Of a stretch of DNA of 64,000 nt, positions 23,255 to 31,831 are shown in pieces. The notes under the pieces are model-generated. The model did no database searches and was not told the DNA's origin. It worked only from the letters and a program-made list of their open reading frames with translations. The stretch is from assembly GCA_964360255.1 (NCBI GenBank), contig CAYHVK010000011.1, positions 1 through 64,000 on the forward strand. Reading direction: 5' to 3'. The position numbers and the translations under genes were made by a program. How positions within the stretch are numbered: the stretch's first letter is position 1; every line of letters begins with the position of its first letter. This stretch comes from CAYHVK01 sp964360255. Its GTDB lineage: Bacteria; Bdellovibrionota; Bdellovibrionia; Bdellovibrionales; UBA1609.

Positions 23255-24644
23255 AAATGTCGAAAATTTTGCCTGGGTTTAAAATCAAATCTGGGTCGAA
23301 AGTCTTCTTAATCTGTTTCATCAATTGAATTTCAGCGGCGCTGCGAGTGTGGTGAAGAAATGGTTTTTTTACCAGACCTACACCATGCTCAGCCGATACG
23401 CTCCCGCCTAACTTCTCAATCATTTTAAACATGACGTTATCAACACTTTTGCAGCGCTGAACAAATTCTTCAGCGGTAATGTTATCGGGCTTAAGAATAT
23501 TAATGTGCAAATTGCCGTCACCAATATGACCGAACCAAACCACTTGAAAATCGGGATGCTCTTTTTGCAAGATGGCCGACATCTCTTCAAGAAATTGCGG
23601 CACTTTCGCCACGCGAACCGAGATATCATTTTTGTAAGGCTTATTATGGCTGGTCGCCTCACTGATATCTTCACGAAGGGCCCAAAGGTCAGCGAGCTGT
23701 TGCGGACTTTGGCTAACGACGCCATCGGTAACTAAACCTTCTTCAGCACACTTTTCAAAAATAGCCATGGCCTTTTCAAGGATATCGGGAGTGGTATTTT
23801 CAAACTCTACTAAGACGTAATAAGGGGTCACTGACTCAAAAGGTCGACCCACACGGCCGAGATTAATAACCGTTTGTAGTGCGAGCTCCGTGAACATCTC
23901 GTAAGCGGTGAGTTGAATGCCGCTTCTAAACGCGGTGTAAATTTTCATAATACTGCTGAGGTCATTCGTACCCAGCACGAGGGCCGTGAGTTCTTTAGGC
24001 TGTGTGGTCACGGCTACGGTCACTTCAGTGATGAAGCCGAGGGTGCCCTCCGAGCCAATGAAAAGCTGCCTGAGATCATATCCCGTCGCATTTTTTACGA
24101 GCGAACGATTGAGTTCTAAAATTTCGCCGGCTCCGGTCACAACAGTTAAGCCAGTGATCCAGTTTCGCATAAGTCCGTAACGAATCACCTTAATGCCGCC
24201 CGCATTGGTCGCCACATTGCCGCCGATTTGACTTGAACCGCGAGAAGCGAAATCGACCGGAAAGTAATAGCCTTTATCCCAGGCGTATTTTTGCAAGGCT
24301 TCAGTAACCACTCCCGCTTCACAACGAACAGTTTGGTCGAGGGTATCGAGTTCAATAATGCGATTCATTTTATCGAAAGAAACGATGACTTCTTTGTTTG
24401 TTGCGTAAGCCGCTGCACTGAGACCCGTGCGACCACCTGACGGAACGAGTGCCACTTTATTTTTGCGCGCCCATAAAACCAGGTCACGAACTTGCTCGGT
24501 CGTGCGGGGGAACACCACTGCCGTAGGATTGGGCGTGAAATGCTTGGTCCAATCACGGCCGTAATTACTCAGGCTTTCGCTGTCTGTTGAGATATTTTGC
24601 GGACCGACAATTGAACTGAGGCTATTCATAGCTTCTGTTTGCAT
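23253..24644 (-). CDS. FAD-linked oxidase (GlcD / D-lactate dehydrogenase-like)
   Basis: A 463-residue vanillyl-alcohol-oxidase-type flavoprotein. The PCMH FAD-binding half shows VVFPRTTEQVRDLVLWA, PSGGRTGLSAAA, and RGSSQIGGNVATNAGGIKVIRYG; the C-terminal half has LFIGSEGTLGFITEV, VVWFGHIGDGNLHIN and SAEHGVGLVKKP with the metal/substrate histidines. It would oxidise a D-2-hydroxyacid such as D-lactate, glycolate or D-2-hydroxyglutarate. No FeS partner (GlcF) is adjacent. The ATG at 24644 has AGGA 5-6 bases upstream; an in-frame ATG 9 codons earlier (24671) has no such site. Could work opposite to the LdhA encoded at 3244, but that is inference. Confidence 0.9.
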   Translation of the reverse strand: MQTEAMNSLSSIVGPQNISTDSESLSNYGRDWTKHFTPNPTAVVFPRTTEQVRDLVLWARKNKVALVPSGGRTGLSAAAYATNKEVIVSFDKMNRIIELDTLDQTVRCEAGVVTEALQKYAWDKGYYFPVDFASRGSSQIGGNVATNAGGIKVIRYGLMRNWITGLTVVTGAGEILELNRSLVKNATGYDLRQLFIGSEGTLGFITEVTVAVTTQPKELTALVLGTNDLSSIMKIYTAFRSGIQLTAYEMFTELALQTVINLGRVGRPFESVTPYYVLVEFENTTPDILEKAMAIFEKCAEEGLVTDGVVSQSPQQLADLWALREDISEATSHNKPYKNDISVRVAKVPQFLEEMSAILQKEHPDFQVVWFGHIGDGNLHINILKPDNITAEEFVQRCKSVDNVMFKMIEKLGGSVSAEHGVGLVKKPFLHHTRSAAEIQLMKQIKKTFDPDLILNPGKIFDI

Positions 24645-24739
24645 AAGTTCCTGCTCTTTCATGAAATCCATAAAAGTTTAGGACGCATTCAAGAAATACA
24701 CAATGGCATTGAGGCGGTGCCCCACGCATTAACACGGGC

Positions 24740-25093
24740 CTAAAGGAGTTTGCGGAGGGCTTCCAGCTCTTGTGGGAACTGTACGGGAGCTGGCGGAGTC
24801 GGTGTAGTCTTGTAGAGCTGATAAACTTTTAAAAGTAAATCCACCGCGAGAGGAATAGCCTGAGGTGCGCTTTGAGTTTTTGTCAGACAGATTTTTTCAA
24901 CGACTTCGCCGATTTCAGAAACAACAGGTAAACCGTAAGTTTTACCGGTGCCCTTCAATTTGTGAAAGTCATCGCGTAAAGTCGTCCAATCTTGCTGCTT
25001 CAAATGCTCTGAAATAGTGACGATTTTTTGCGGTAAACTCGCAATATACTCGTCGCGCAGCTCTTTAAGAAGATCGTCTAGATTGTTACTCAT
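24740..25093 (-). CDS. Hpt (histidine phosphotransfer) domain protein
   Basis: A 117-residue helical protein with the Hpt signature DDFHKLKGTGKTYGLP, placing the phosphorylated His at residue 44. Such proteins shuttle phosphate between receiver domains. It overlaps the histidine-kinase stop by 4 bases (ATGA) and is the last gene of a four-gene signalling operon on the minus strand, with two receiver proteins encoded upstream, so a kinase-receiver-Hpt-receiver relay is likely. It ends in a proline-rich stretch (TTPTPPAPVQ). Confidence 0.88.
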   Translation of the reverse strand: MSNNLDDLLKELRDEYIASLPQKIVTISEHLKQQDWTTLRDDFHKLKGTGKTYGLPVVSEIGEVVEKICLTKTQSAPQAIPLAVDLLLKVYQLYKTTPTPPAPVQFPQELEALRKLL

Positions 25094-26427
25094 GAAGCCA
25101 GTGGTCGTTTATTCGTTTGATTGTTTTCAACATGGCGAAGACGCCATTGTGGAATGGTAAAATAGAAAGTCGAACCGTGACCAGGTGTTGAGCGCACGCC
25201 AATTTGGCCGCGATGCTCTTCAACCAGAGCTTTAGCAATGGCCAGTCCAAGACCCGTGCCTTTAACAAGAGGGTTGCTAGCGCTAGTCGCTTGACGGAAC
25301 TTTTCAAAAATCAGTTCTTGGTCTTCAGGAGCAATACCTCGCCCCTGATCGGTGACTTCAATGACAATCTGTTGATTATCATTGAGTGCTACGCGCAGGA
25401 GAACAGTCCCTTTTTTAGGACTGAATTTAATCGCGTTCGAAGCTAAGTTCGTGATCACTTGCTGGATACGATCGGCATCAATATGAAGTTCAAAATCATT
25501 TTCAATCTGACCAGCGAGTTCAACCTCTGCGGCGCCGGCAAAACCTTCAAGGGCTTTAATAGTGCCATGAATAAGTTCACGCGCGGGCTTCCACTCGAGC
25601 TGGAGCGGAAACTGCTTAGCTTCAATTTTGGCTAAATCGAGAAACTCATTAATGATGCGAATAAGACGATCGGTTTCACTGACTGCAATGTTCATTAAAT
25701 TGAGAGCCGCTTCATTGAACTGTCCCACCACACCACTTCTTAAAAGACTTAATGAGCCTTTGATAGAAGTGAGGGGTGTGCGAAGCTCATGGGAGGCAAT
25801 ACTTAAAAATTCAGATTTGGCTTTATCCAGCGATTTTAAATCTTCAATCTGCTGGAGGACTCTCTGTGCCATGGCATTAAAAGTTGCGTGCAGGCGTCCA
25901 ATCTCATTAGGCTCGGGTACGGTAAATTGGTACGTGTAGCGGTGATTGATAAAATCGACCATTTTAGTTGAGAGATCTTGGAGCGGAGTAAAAACGCGCG
26001 AAAGAACATAATATAAAAGCACTGAGATAATAAACGCCACCACACCTAAGCTGATTGCTGAATAAAAATAAACGCGGCTTTCGATGTAAGAAAGAGTTGG
26101 ATGAATAAACTTACGGTATTCGATTTCGCTTTTAATAACGTATTCAAGATTGCGACGATTGGGCTTCTCGATCAAGCGGCCCAAGCCTGTCTTTCTAAAT
26201 TCAGGAGTTAGTGTTGGAACTAATTTTTCAAGTTTCGGCTTTAAGTTCGCATTATTGCCGGTATCAGAGAACATCACCGCTAGCGACGTGATCATAAAGC
26301 TATTTTCAAGTTTTTGACGGTGAGCACTTAGGTCTTTATAAGAGAGGTAGGTGAGAGTAAAAAAAGTTGTGATCAGCCCTACTGATAAAAGAGATAGAAA
26401 AAGGAGTCGGGCTTTTACTGAGGTCAT
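25090..26427 (-). CDS. Membrane sensor histidine kinase with HAMP
   Basis: A 445-residue kinase: first transmembrane helix about 8-28, a periplasmic domain of about 90 residues, second helix about 121-142, HAMP (about 143-195, RVFTPLQDLSTKM), HisKA with the autophosphorylated His213 in SHELRTPLTSIKG, and an HATPase domain (N box QQVITNLASNAIKF, G1 VTDQGRGIAPED, G2 KGTGLGLAIAKAL). The short periplasmic sensor has no recognisable ligand domain. It overlaps both neighbours by 4 bases, so it is translated together with the upstream receiver and the downstream Hpt protein. Confidence 0.93.
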   Translation of the reverse strand: MTSVKARLLFLSLLSVGLITTFFTLTYLSYKDLSAHRQKLENSFMITSLAVMFSDTGNNANLKPKLEKLVPTLTPEFRKTGLGRLIEKPNRRNLEYVIKSEIEYRKFIHPTLSYIESRVYFYSAISLGVVAFIISVLLYYVLSRVFTPLQDLSTKMVDFINHRYTYQFTVPEPNEIGRLHATFNAMAQRVLQQIEDLKSLDKAKSEFLSIASHELRTPLTSIKGSLSLLRSGVVGQFNEAALNLMNIAVSETDRLIRIINEFLDLAKIEAKQFPLQLEWKPARELIHGTIKALEGFAGAAEVELAGQIENDFELHIDADRIQQVITNLASNAIKFSPKKGTVLLRVALNDNQQIVIEVTDQGRGIAPEDQELIFEKFRQATSASNPLVKGTGLGLAIAKALVEEHRGQIGVRSTPGHGSTFYFTIPQWRLRHVENNQTNKRPLAS

Positions 26428-26798
26428 GCAGATTTTTTGTTTTTGCTTTCGTTATAAATATTTAAAATTTGTACAGGCAGCTCAATAGGATCAAAAGGCT
26501 TCGGAATAAAACCGATAGCGGCGCCGTTCAGATGTCTCTCTTTTTGCACGTTAGCGCTCATAAATATAACCGGAGCTTCACGATACTGCCATTTGCTATA
26601 CTCTTCGCAAACCGTAAGGCCGTTCATTTTGGGCATCATTTCATCTAATAAAATCAAATCAAATTTTTCGCTGGTGATACGACGTAAAGCGACTTCGCCA
26701 TCGGCCGCCACATGAACTTCATGGCCGCCCACTTGTTCAAGGGCCAATTTCGCGATTGTCGAAATATTAGCATCATCTTCAGCTAAGAGAATTTTCAT
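26424..26798 (-). CDS. Single-domain response regulator
   Basis: A 124-residue CheY-like receiver: acidic pocket AEDDAN, phospho-acceptor Asp52 in LILLDEMMPKMNG, Ser in IFMSANV and Lys in PKPFDP. No output domain. It overlaps the upstream receiver-PilZ-like gene and the downstream kinase gene by 4 bases each. With the adjacent Hpt protein it is a natural relay intermediate; alternatively it acts by direct protein contact like CheY. Confidence 0.92.
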   Translation of the reverse strand: MKILLAEDDANISTIAKLALEQVGGHEVHVAADGEVALRRITSEKFDLILLDEMMPKMNGLTVCEEYSKWQYREAPVIFMSANVQKERHLNGAAIGFIPKPFDPIELPVQILNIYNESKNKKSA

Positions 26799-27496
26799 GC
26801 TGCACCTCGATTAGGATTCAGGTTCTTGTCAATCCAGTGGCGAAGGGTCGTTGTGAAATTTTCGTTCACAGCGACAAAGCCAATGCGAATTTCATAATTG
26901 TCGTCATCGATTCTATGTGAACCAATCACTTTCATTTGCGGCGGCTTCAATTCAAGGCGTCTGAAGACTTCAAGTGGCACATCGATAAGCACGCCTTCAG
27001 AGAGATTGAATGGAGTTTGAATGACGATTCCTATTTCAGAGATACGAATCACTTTGGTGTCCATAACCAATTTGCTCGCGCTCATTTTGAAATTTTCAGG
27101 CACAACACACTCAGAGTGGCGCACCGGAGGTTTCTTAAGAAAGATCTGCTCCACTTTTTGAATGAGAAGAATAGGCTCGATGGGCTTTACGATGTAATCA
27201 TCAACACCTGCGCGTATAGCCTTCTCGATGTCTTTGCGCTCGCGCATACTCGTGAGCATAGCCACAGCCATTTTTTGTAAGCGTTTATTATTTTTAATTG
27301 TTGAGACCAGCTCGAAGCCAGAAAAGTGCGGCATGTTGCCGTCAGAAATAAGCAGGTCAAAACTTGATGAATTAATAAGATCCATAGCTTTGATCGCATC
27401 GCTCGCGACAAAAACTTCATGATGCTTTGTCGTTAAAACTTTTTCGACAAGCTTAAGTACATCCGGATCGTCATCAACGACTAAAATACGTGCCAC
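26795..27496 (-). CDS. Response regulator with C-terminal PilZ-like domain
   Basis: A 233-residue protein. Residues 1-120 are a receiver (VVDDDPD, phospho-acceptor Asp52 in LLISDGNMPHFSG, Thr in AMLTSMR, Lys in IVKPIEP). Residues about 135-233 look like a PilZ beta barrel: VIRISEIGIVIQTPFNLSEG matches the '(D/N)xSxxG' half of the motif, but the c-di-GMP-binding RxxxR before it is not evident. It may therefore be a c-di-GMP-independent PilZ-like module. It heads the four-gene operon that continues with receiver, kinase and Hpt genes. Confidence 0.85.
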   Translation of the reverse strand: MARILVVDDDPDVLKLVEKVLTTKHHEVFVASDAIKAMDLINSSSFDLLISDGNMPHFSGFELVSTIKNNKRLQKMAVAMLTSMRERKDIEKAIRAGVDDYIVKPIEPILLIQKVEQIFLKKPPVRHSECVVPENFKMSASKLVMDTKVIRISEIGIVIQTPFNLSEGVLIDVPLEVFRRLELKPPQMKVIGSHRIDDDNYEIRIGFVAVNENFTTTLRHWIDKNLNPNRGAA

Positions 27497-27559
27497 GCAA
27501 AATGCTCCTTTTCTATAGGAGTTATCGGCACATAGACGGTTTTATTTGATGTCTAAAAG

Positions 27560-27730
27560 TCAGGTTTTTCGGTTAGGAATTAGCCAATAAAAGTAACATA
27601 TCCCGAAGGAGCTCGAATATAACAAGTAAAGGCCGAAGTAGGTCCAGGTCGGGCCACCGGCTATGGCCCAGGTGAATAAAATCAACCCGAAAACATAACG
27701 AATTATTCTATCAAAAAGAGACAGTAGCAT
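27560..27730 (-). CDS. Small DUF2892-like membrane protein
   Basis: A 56-residue ORF downstream of grxD. It starts MLLSLFDRIIRYVFGLILF and has two hydrophobic segments (about 10-25 and 30-50), with the DRIIR-V-G-L pattern that marks DUF2892 inner-membrane peptides (the membrane part of YgaP-type rhodaneses). There is no good Shine-Dalgarno; the ATG at 27730 lies 15 bases after the grxD stop, so coupling is possible. Function unknown; the family is often found near thiol/sulfur genes. Confidence 0.65.
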   Translation of the reverse strand: MLLSLFDRIIRYVFGLILFTWAIAGGPTWTYFGLYLLYSSSFGICYFYWLIPNRKT

Positions 27731-27745
27731 AAGGTGCTTTCAGAG

Positions 27746-28057
27746 CTATTTTTTAAGAACTTCTTGGAGTTCACCGGCTTCAAACATTTCCATCATGATA
27801 TCTGATCCGCCCACGAGTTCTTTATTTACATAAAGTTGTGGGATGGTCGGCCAGTTACCGTACTCTTTAATGCCTTGGCGAAGCTCTTCGTCTTCGAGGA
27901 TATTCACGCCTTCAAAATCTGTTTGGCATTCTTTGAGAATAGCAATGGCACGGGCAGAGAAGCCACACATAGGAAAGCTAGGCGTACCCTTCATAAATAG
28001 AACTACTTTATTTGAGTTTAAGAGTTCTTCAATTTTTGTTTTTACTTGAGCGTCCAT
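27746..28057 (-). CDS. grxD: Monothiol glutaredoxin (CGFS type)
   Basis: A 103-residue Grx4-type glutaredoxin: MKGTPSFPMCGFSARAI with the CGFS active site at Cys31, the WPTIPQLYVNKELVGGSDI segment that binds glutathione, and the standard length. CGFS glutaredoxins carry a shared [2Fe-2S] cluster and work with BolA in Fe-S trafficking. It is encoded 13 bases after bolA on the same strand, so the known protein partners are made together. Confidence 0.95.
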   Translation of the reverse strand: MDAQVKTKIEELLNSNKVVLFMKGTPSFPMCGFSARAIAILKECQTDFEGVNILEDEELRQGIKEYGNWPTIPQLYVNKELVGGSDIMMEMFEAGELQEVLKK

Positions 28058-28070
28058 TTGAGCGGTCTCC

Positions 28071-28301
28071 TTAAGTTTTAGGCAAAGTTTTAATAGTTAA
28101 AGCATGAACCTCGCCGGTTTTTAGCTCAGCTCCGAAGGCATCCATAACCAGTCTTTGTTGATCGATACGGCTGCGGCCGGCAAAGACTTTTGAGGCCACT
28201 CGAACTTCGTAGTGGTTCTCTGTTCCTGTTAGATCCGTAACGAAAACATCGCAATCTGGGAAGGTGGTTTTAAGGCGGACTTCGATTTCTTGAGGTGTCA
28301 T
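28071..28301 (-). CDS. bolA: BolA-family protein
   Basis: A 76-residue BolA-like protein (YrbA/BolA2 class): VFVTDLTGTENHYEVRVAS and the 'RxxxQrlv' helix SRIDQQRLVMDAFGAEL, with the conserved His in GEVHALTIKT. BolA proteins bind CGFS glutaredoxins through a shared Fe-S cluster; grxD follows directly. Upstream on the minus strand TGTGC then TACTTA ends 7 bases before the ATG, so the transcript may be leaderless or nearly so. Divergent from an HNH nuclease gene. Confidence 0.92.
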   Translation of the reverse strand: MTPQEIEVRLKTTFPDCDVFVTDLTGTENHYEVRVASKVFAGRSRIDQQRLVMDAFGAELKTGEVHALTIKTLPKT

Positions 28302-28371
28302 AGGGGCTTAAGTAGCACAAATGGCGCAGAAAGTTATTAGTCTGTTTTCGTGATGCGACGCATAATTTTGC

Positions 28372-28400
28372 TGCACAGAAATGACATGATGTGCTATACC
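28372..28400 (+). promoter_or_regulatory. Extended -10 promoter giving a leaderless HNH transcript
   Basis: TGCACA (28372-28377), 17 bases, TATACC (28395-28400) with TG one base before the -10 (TGTGCTATACC). Six bases then lead to the ATG at 28407, so initiation would fall on the start codon. The same TGTGCTATAC-6 bases-ATG geometry occurs at def. Confidence 0.6.
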
Positions 28401-28406
28401 CTGAGT

Positions 28407-28721
28407 ATGACCGAAGACTACTTTCTAACCGCTCCACCTGAGCACATAAAGCGCGAAAAATCGAAGGCCCAAGAGCTGCGTAAATCCCAATGGTGGAAAA
28501 GTCAGTTGGCCCAGCGTAAATGCCACTACTGTGAAGGGGAATTCGCAGTTTCAGATTTGACGATGGACCACGTCATTCCAATTATTCGCGGTGGTTTAAC
28601 GAGCCGCTCGAACGTGGTGACAAGCTGCAAAGAATGTAACAATAAGAAAAAATATTTCACTCCAGCGGAAATGGCTCTCCAGGCTCTAAAAGAGTCGGAC
28701 CAAAGTAAATCCAGCCTCTAA
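28407..28721 (+). CDS. HNH endonuclease
   Basis: A 104-residue HNH protein. The metal-finger form is complete: CHYC (39-42), TMDHVIPIIRGG with Asp54-His55, SNVVTSC and CKECNNKK (74-79). Such small stand-alone HNH proteins are common in bacterial chromosomes and have unknown or repair-related roles; no phage or restriction genes are near. The ATG at 28407 is chosen over an in-frame ATG at 28350 because a strong extended -10 lies exactly 6 bases before it and there is no Shine-Dalgarno for either. Confidence 0.85.
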   Translation: MTEDYFLTAPPEHIKREKSKAQELRKSQWWKSQLAQRKCHYCEGEFAVSDLTMDHVIPIIRGGLTSRSNVVTSCKECNNKKKYFTPAEMALQALKESDQSKSSL

Positions 28722-28806
28722 ATTATCAAGCCTCTTGAATTTTTTATTTTCATAAGACACCTTGAAAGTCTCATTCTTAACTTTCTCAAAAAAGAGGATC
28801 GTAAAA

Positions 28807-30567
28807 GTGTCATCGAAAATAACTCAGCATAGTACCGCAGAGTACTTCGCTAAGAATTTACAACAAGTTGGTTTTTCATCTCCAACTAAAGCTGTACTGA
28901 CGACTTTAAAAGAAGCCGTTGATAATTCATTAGATGCTTGTGAAGAAGCAGGCCTATTGCCTGAACTCGATATTCAAATTAAACGCGTTGGCACGGGCTC
29001 TTCAAAAAACACAGATTTGCTTGAGGTCATAATTGAAGATAACGGCCCGGGCATTGACCCCGATATTTTACCATCGGTTTTCGGTGAATATTTATCGTCA
29101 TCAAAATTCGGTCGTGGTCGTTGTTCGCGTGGTCAGCAAGGTATCGGTATTTCTGCCGCTACAACCTGGGCCCAATTAACAAATGCCGCTGGCGTGCAGG
29201 TCACAAGTAAGACTAAAGCTATGCGCAAAGCCATCAGCGCACAAATCGACGTAGATATTAAGGCCAATAAAGGCGTCATGAAGAACAAAGAAACCATTGA
29301 TTGGGATCGTCCTCACGGTACACGTGTGGCATTCAGAATTGATGGTCGTGCGATGATGAATGGCGATGGGGGATTGTTAACCTATTTAGAGGGTACAACC
29401 ATCGTAAATCCGCACTTAAATCTTACTTATAAAATATTAGATAACGATAAAGTTACTGTTAAGCGTGTGAGCGATATTGTCCCTGAAATTCCGACGGCGA
29501 CGCTTCCGCATCCTCATACTATGAAACTGGGTGAGTTTATGACTCACTCTCATCTTTTCGGTAAAATTAACCTCGATACCTTTATGAAAAAAGGTTTTTC
29601 TCGAGTGAGCGATGACACGATGAAGGCATTTGTTAAAAATGGCCTTCCAAAGCCATTCTTATCAAAATCTGTCGGCTCTCTATCAGAAGAAGAGTTTAAA
29701 AAAGTATTCGCAGCGGTTCATAAAACTGAACTTATGAGCCCATCAACTCGCTCGGTATTAACGATCGGTGAAGAGGGTCTTGCGAAGTCGATTCAGCGCC
29801 TCGGCGAAATCGATTTTTTCAGCGTTGTGGCTCGTAAACCCCGTATTTGTGATAGCAAACCGGTGGCTGTTGAAGTCGCAATTGCTCGTTTTATCTCTAA
29901 AACTAACCTCAGCGGTGAAGCTGAACAGGTTCAGCTTCTTCGTTTTGCCAATCGAGTTCCGCTTCAGTTCGATAAAGCGGCTTGTGCAATTACTCAAGCC
30001 GTTGAATCAGTGAACTGGAGATCTTACGGATTAGGTCAGTCGAAAGACACCCTTCCGATGGGTCCTTATGTTTTTGCGATTAGCGTAGTTTCGCCGTTTA
30101 TTAAGTTTAAAAATGCATCGAAAGAGACAATTGATGCCAGTGATGAGCTGGTTGAAGAGATTCGCCGCGCGCTTATGCAAGCGGGTCAAAAACTCTCTCG
30201 TCATATTAAACGCGAATCACGCGCGGCTGATTTAGAGAGAAAACTTCTTCATATTGAAAAATTCGGCCCCATTTTAGTGAAATACCTCGGTAAACTTGTG
30301 GGTGCACCAGCTCCACGAATCAAAAGAGCCGAAGAGGGTCTAGCGAAGTTACTCGGCCGTGATTCGAAAGATGCACAGGCTGAATTAGATGTTGCCGACA
30401 CTCAATTGTCTCAGCTTAAAGCCAAAGAAAAGAAGAAATTTGGCGGAGCCGATGACGACGAAGACGCAGGTGACGAAGCACGAGTCGATGAAGTCAGTGA
30501 TGAAGCTGATGAAAAATCAGCTGAAAAGGCTTCATCTAAGAAAAAAACTACGAAGAAAAAGAGGTAG
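28807..30567 (+). CDS. top6B: DNA topoisomerase VI, subunit B
   Basis: A 586-residue type IIB topoisomerase ATPase. The GHKL motifs are clear: N box LKEAVDNSLDACEE, EDNGPGIDPDI, and SRGQQGIGISAA for the lid, followed by the transducer with the ATP-contacting lysine region (AKSIQRLGEI). The last about 80 residues form an acidic then lysine-rich tail (ASSKKKTTKKKR). GTG at 28807 with GAGG upstream is preferred to an earlier TTG because the family starts near KITQHSTAEYF. It lies 3 bases before subunit A. The enzyme is archaeal-type and rare in bacteria. Confidence 0.93.
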   Translation: MSSKITQHSTAEYFAKNLQQVGFSSPTKAVLTTLKEAVDNSLDACEEAGLLPELDIQIKRVGTGSSKNTDLLEVIIEDNGPGIDPDILPSVFGEYLSSSKFGRGRCSRGQQGIGISAATTWAQLTNAAGVQVTSKTKAMRKAISAQIDVDIKANKGVMKNKETIDWDRPHGTRVAFRIDGRAMMNGDGGLLTYLEGTTIVNPHLNLTYKILDNDKVTVKRVSDIVPEIPTATLPHPHTMKLGEFMTHSHLFGKINLDTFMKKGFSRVSDDTMKAFVKNGLPKPFLSKSVGSLSEEEFKKVFAAVHKTELMSPSTRSVLTIGEEGLAKSIQRLGEIDFFSVVARKPRICDSKPVAVEVAIARFISKTNLSGEAEQVQLLRFANRVPLQFDKAACAITQAVESVNWRSYGLGQSKDTLPMGPYVFAISVVSPFIKFKNASKETIDASDELVEEIRRALMQAGQKLSRHIKRESRAADLERKLLHIEKFGPILVKYLGKLVGAPAPRIKRAEEGLAKLLGRDSKDAQAELDVADTQLSQLKAKEKKKFGGADDDEDAGDEARVDEVSDEADEKSAEKASSKKKTTKKKR

Positions 30568-30570
30568 TCC

Positions 30571-31734
30571 ATGGCCAATCCACAAACACTCAGAAAATCA
30601 GATAAAGATCTGCCTAAAATTGCCCGTGAAATTTGCAATCAAATGCTTACGTCTCTCGAGAATTCAAAACGCCCTGTTTTAGAGGCGGTGAAATGCTCTT
30701 TAGATAACAGCCTGTATGACCCGAAAGTGGGTTATCTCACGCCGGGTGATAAGAAGGTTTCAACGGAACTGAACGTTTCATCGGTTCAAAAGATGGCGCG
30801 TACGGTTTTCTTACTCGATATTCTATTGAACAATATTAAGACCGGCGCCGTGAATACGATGCGTGAGATTTACTATATCTCTAAAGGTTTTGTTAAAACT
30901 GAGCCAGGTCTTAAACCTCTAGATTTTGATGATCAAGATGAATCAGATGCCGTTCTGCAATTTATTTGCGGTATGCTCGAAGTTTACCGTGAAGAAATGA
31001 ACTGTTTTGCCAATGATCGTGGTGGACAGACGTATTCAAAACAATTGGTAGTAACTGAACATTTAACTGATGGCACAAAAGCCGAAGTTGATCTCAGCTC
31101 ACTCGGTACAACACCGTTTCAACCGAAGAATAAGCCACAAAACTTTAAACTTAAAACTAAAGGCAAAGTTGATTTTTGCTTAGTTGTTGAGTCAGAAGGT
31201 ACGGCGAATACTTTGGTTTCAAACGGTTTTACGAAACGTCACAAATGTATCGTGGTCGGTGCACAGGGTGTGCCTTCAAACGGTGTGCGTGGATGGGTTC
31301 ATACAATTCAAACTCAGCTTGAAGTACCAGTTTACTTTTACGGAGATCTGGACGCGTACACACTTCAGAACATTTTTAGAACTTTAAAAGCAGGTTCTGC
31401 CGCCTCTTTGATTCGTAACAGTGATTTCTCAGCTCCGCTGGTTCACTTCTTGGGCGTATTGCCTGAAGATGTGAAGAAGTACGATCTGCACTGCTATAAC
31501 GTTTCAGAAAAGAATGAGGCCGATGCGCGTTCACTTAAAAAAGCTAAAGATGCATTAACAAATGACCCCTTCTTCTTAGACAAAAAGAACAAGAAGCTGA
31601 CGGATATTCTCCATTGGTTGATGAAAAACAAAGTTCGTTGCGAGCAACAGTCTTTGTTCTCTGTGAATCCAAAAGATCCGACAACTCCAGAGCGAATCAT
31701 CGTTGAGAAAATCAAAAACAAAATTTACGTTTAA
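30571..31734 (+). CDS. top6A: DNA topoisomerase VI, subunit A (Spo11-like)
   Basis: A 387-residue DNA-cleaving subunit. The 5Y-CAP/winged-helix domain has TMREIYYISKG; by comparison with Spo11/Top6A the second Tyr (Tyr102) is the attacking residue. The Toprim domain shows the Mg-binding Glu in VVESEGTA and the Asp pair in YGDLDAYT, where archaeal enzymes usually read D-x-D-P-[YH]-G: the Pro and Gly are changed. Forms an A2B2 enzyme with the adjacent subunit B, relaxing and decatenating DNA. A strong terminator follows. Confidence 0.92.
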   Translation: MANPQTLRKSDKDLPKIAREICNQMLTSLENSKRPVLEAVKCSLDNSLYDPKVGYLTPGDKKVSTELNVSSVQKMARTVFLLDILLNNIKTGAVNTMREIYYISKGFVKTEPGLKPLDFDDQDESDAVLQFICGMLEVYREEMNCFANDRGGQTYSKQLVVTEHLTDGTKAEVDLSSLGTTPFQPKNKPQNFKLKTKGKVDFCLVVESEGTANTLVSNGFTKRHKCIVVGAQGVPSNGVRGWVHTIQTQLEVPVYFYGDLDAYTLQNIFRTLKAGSAASLIRNSDFSAPLVHFLGVLPEDVKKYDLHCYNVSEKNEADARSLKKAKDALTNDPFFLDKKNKKLTDILHWLMKNKVRCEQQSLFSVNPKDPTTPERIIVEKIKNKIYV

Positions 31735-31757
31735 AGGTACGGGATACTTATAAAAAA

Positions 31758-31782
31758 GGGAGCTTCGAAGCTCCCTTTTTTT
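31758..31782. terminator. Bidirectional intrinsic terminator
   Basis: GGGAGCTTCGAAGCTCCC (31758-31775) is a perfect palindrome with seven Ts after it and six As before it, so it works on both strands. It ends topoisomerase VI on one side and the convergent beta-barrel protein gene on the other. Confidence 0.93.
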
Positions 31783-31831
31783 GTCCGCTTTAAATGTCCG
31801 AAATCCGTCTGAATAAGGAAGGTGGCGCTTC

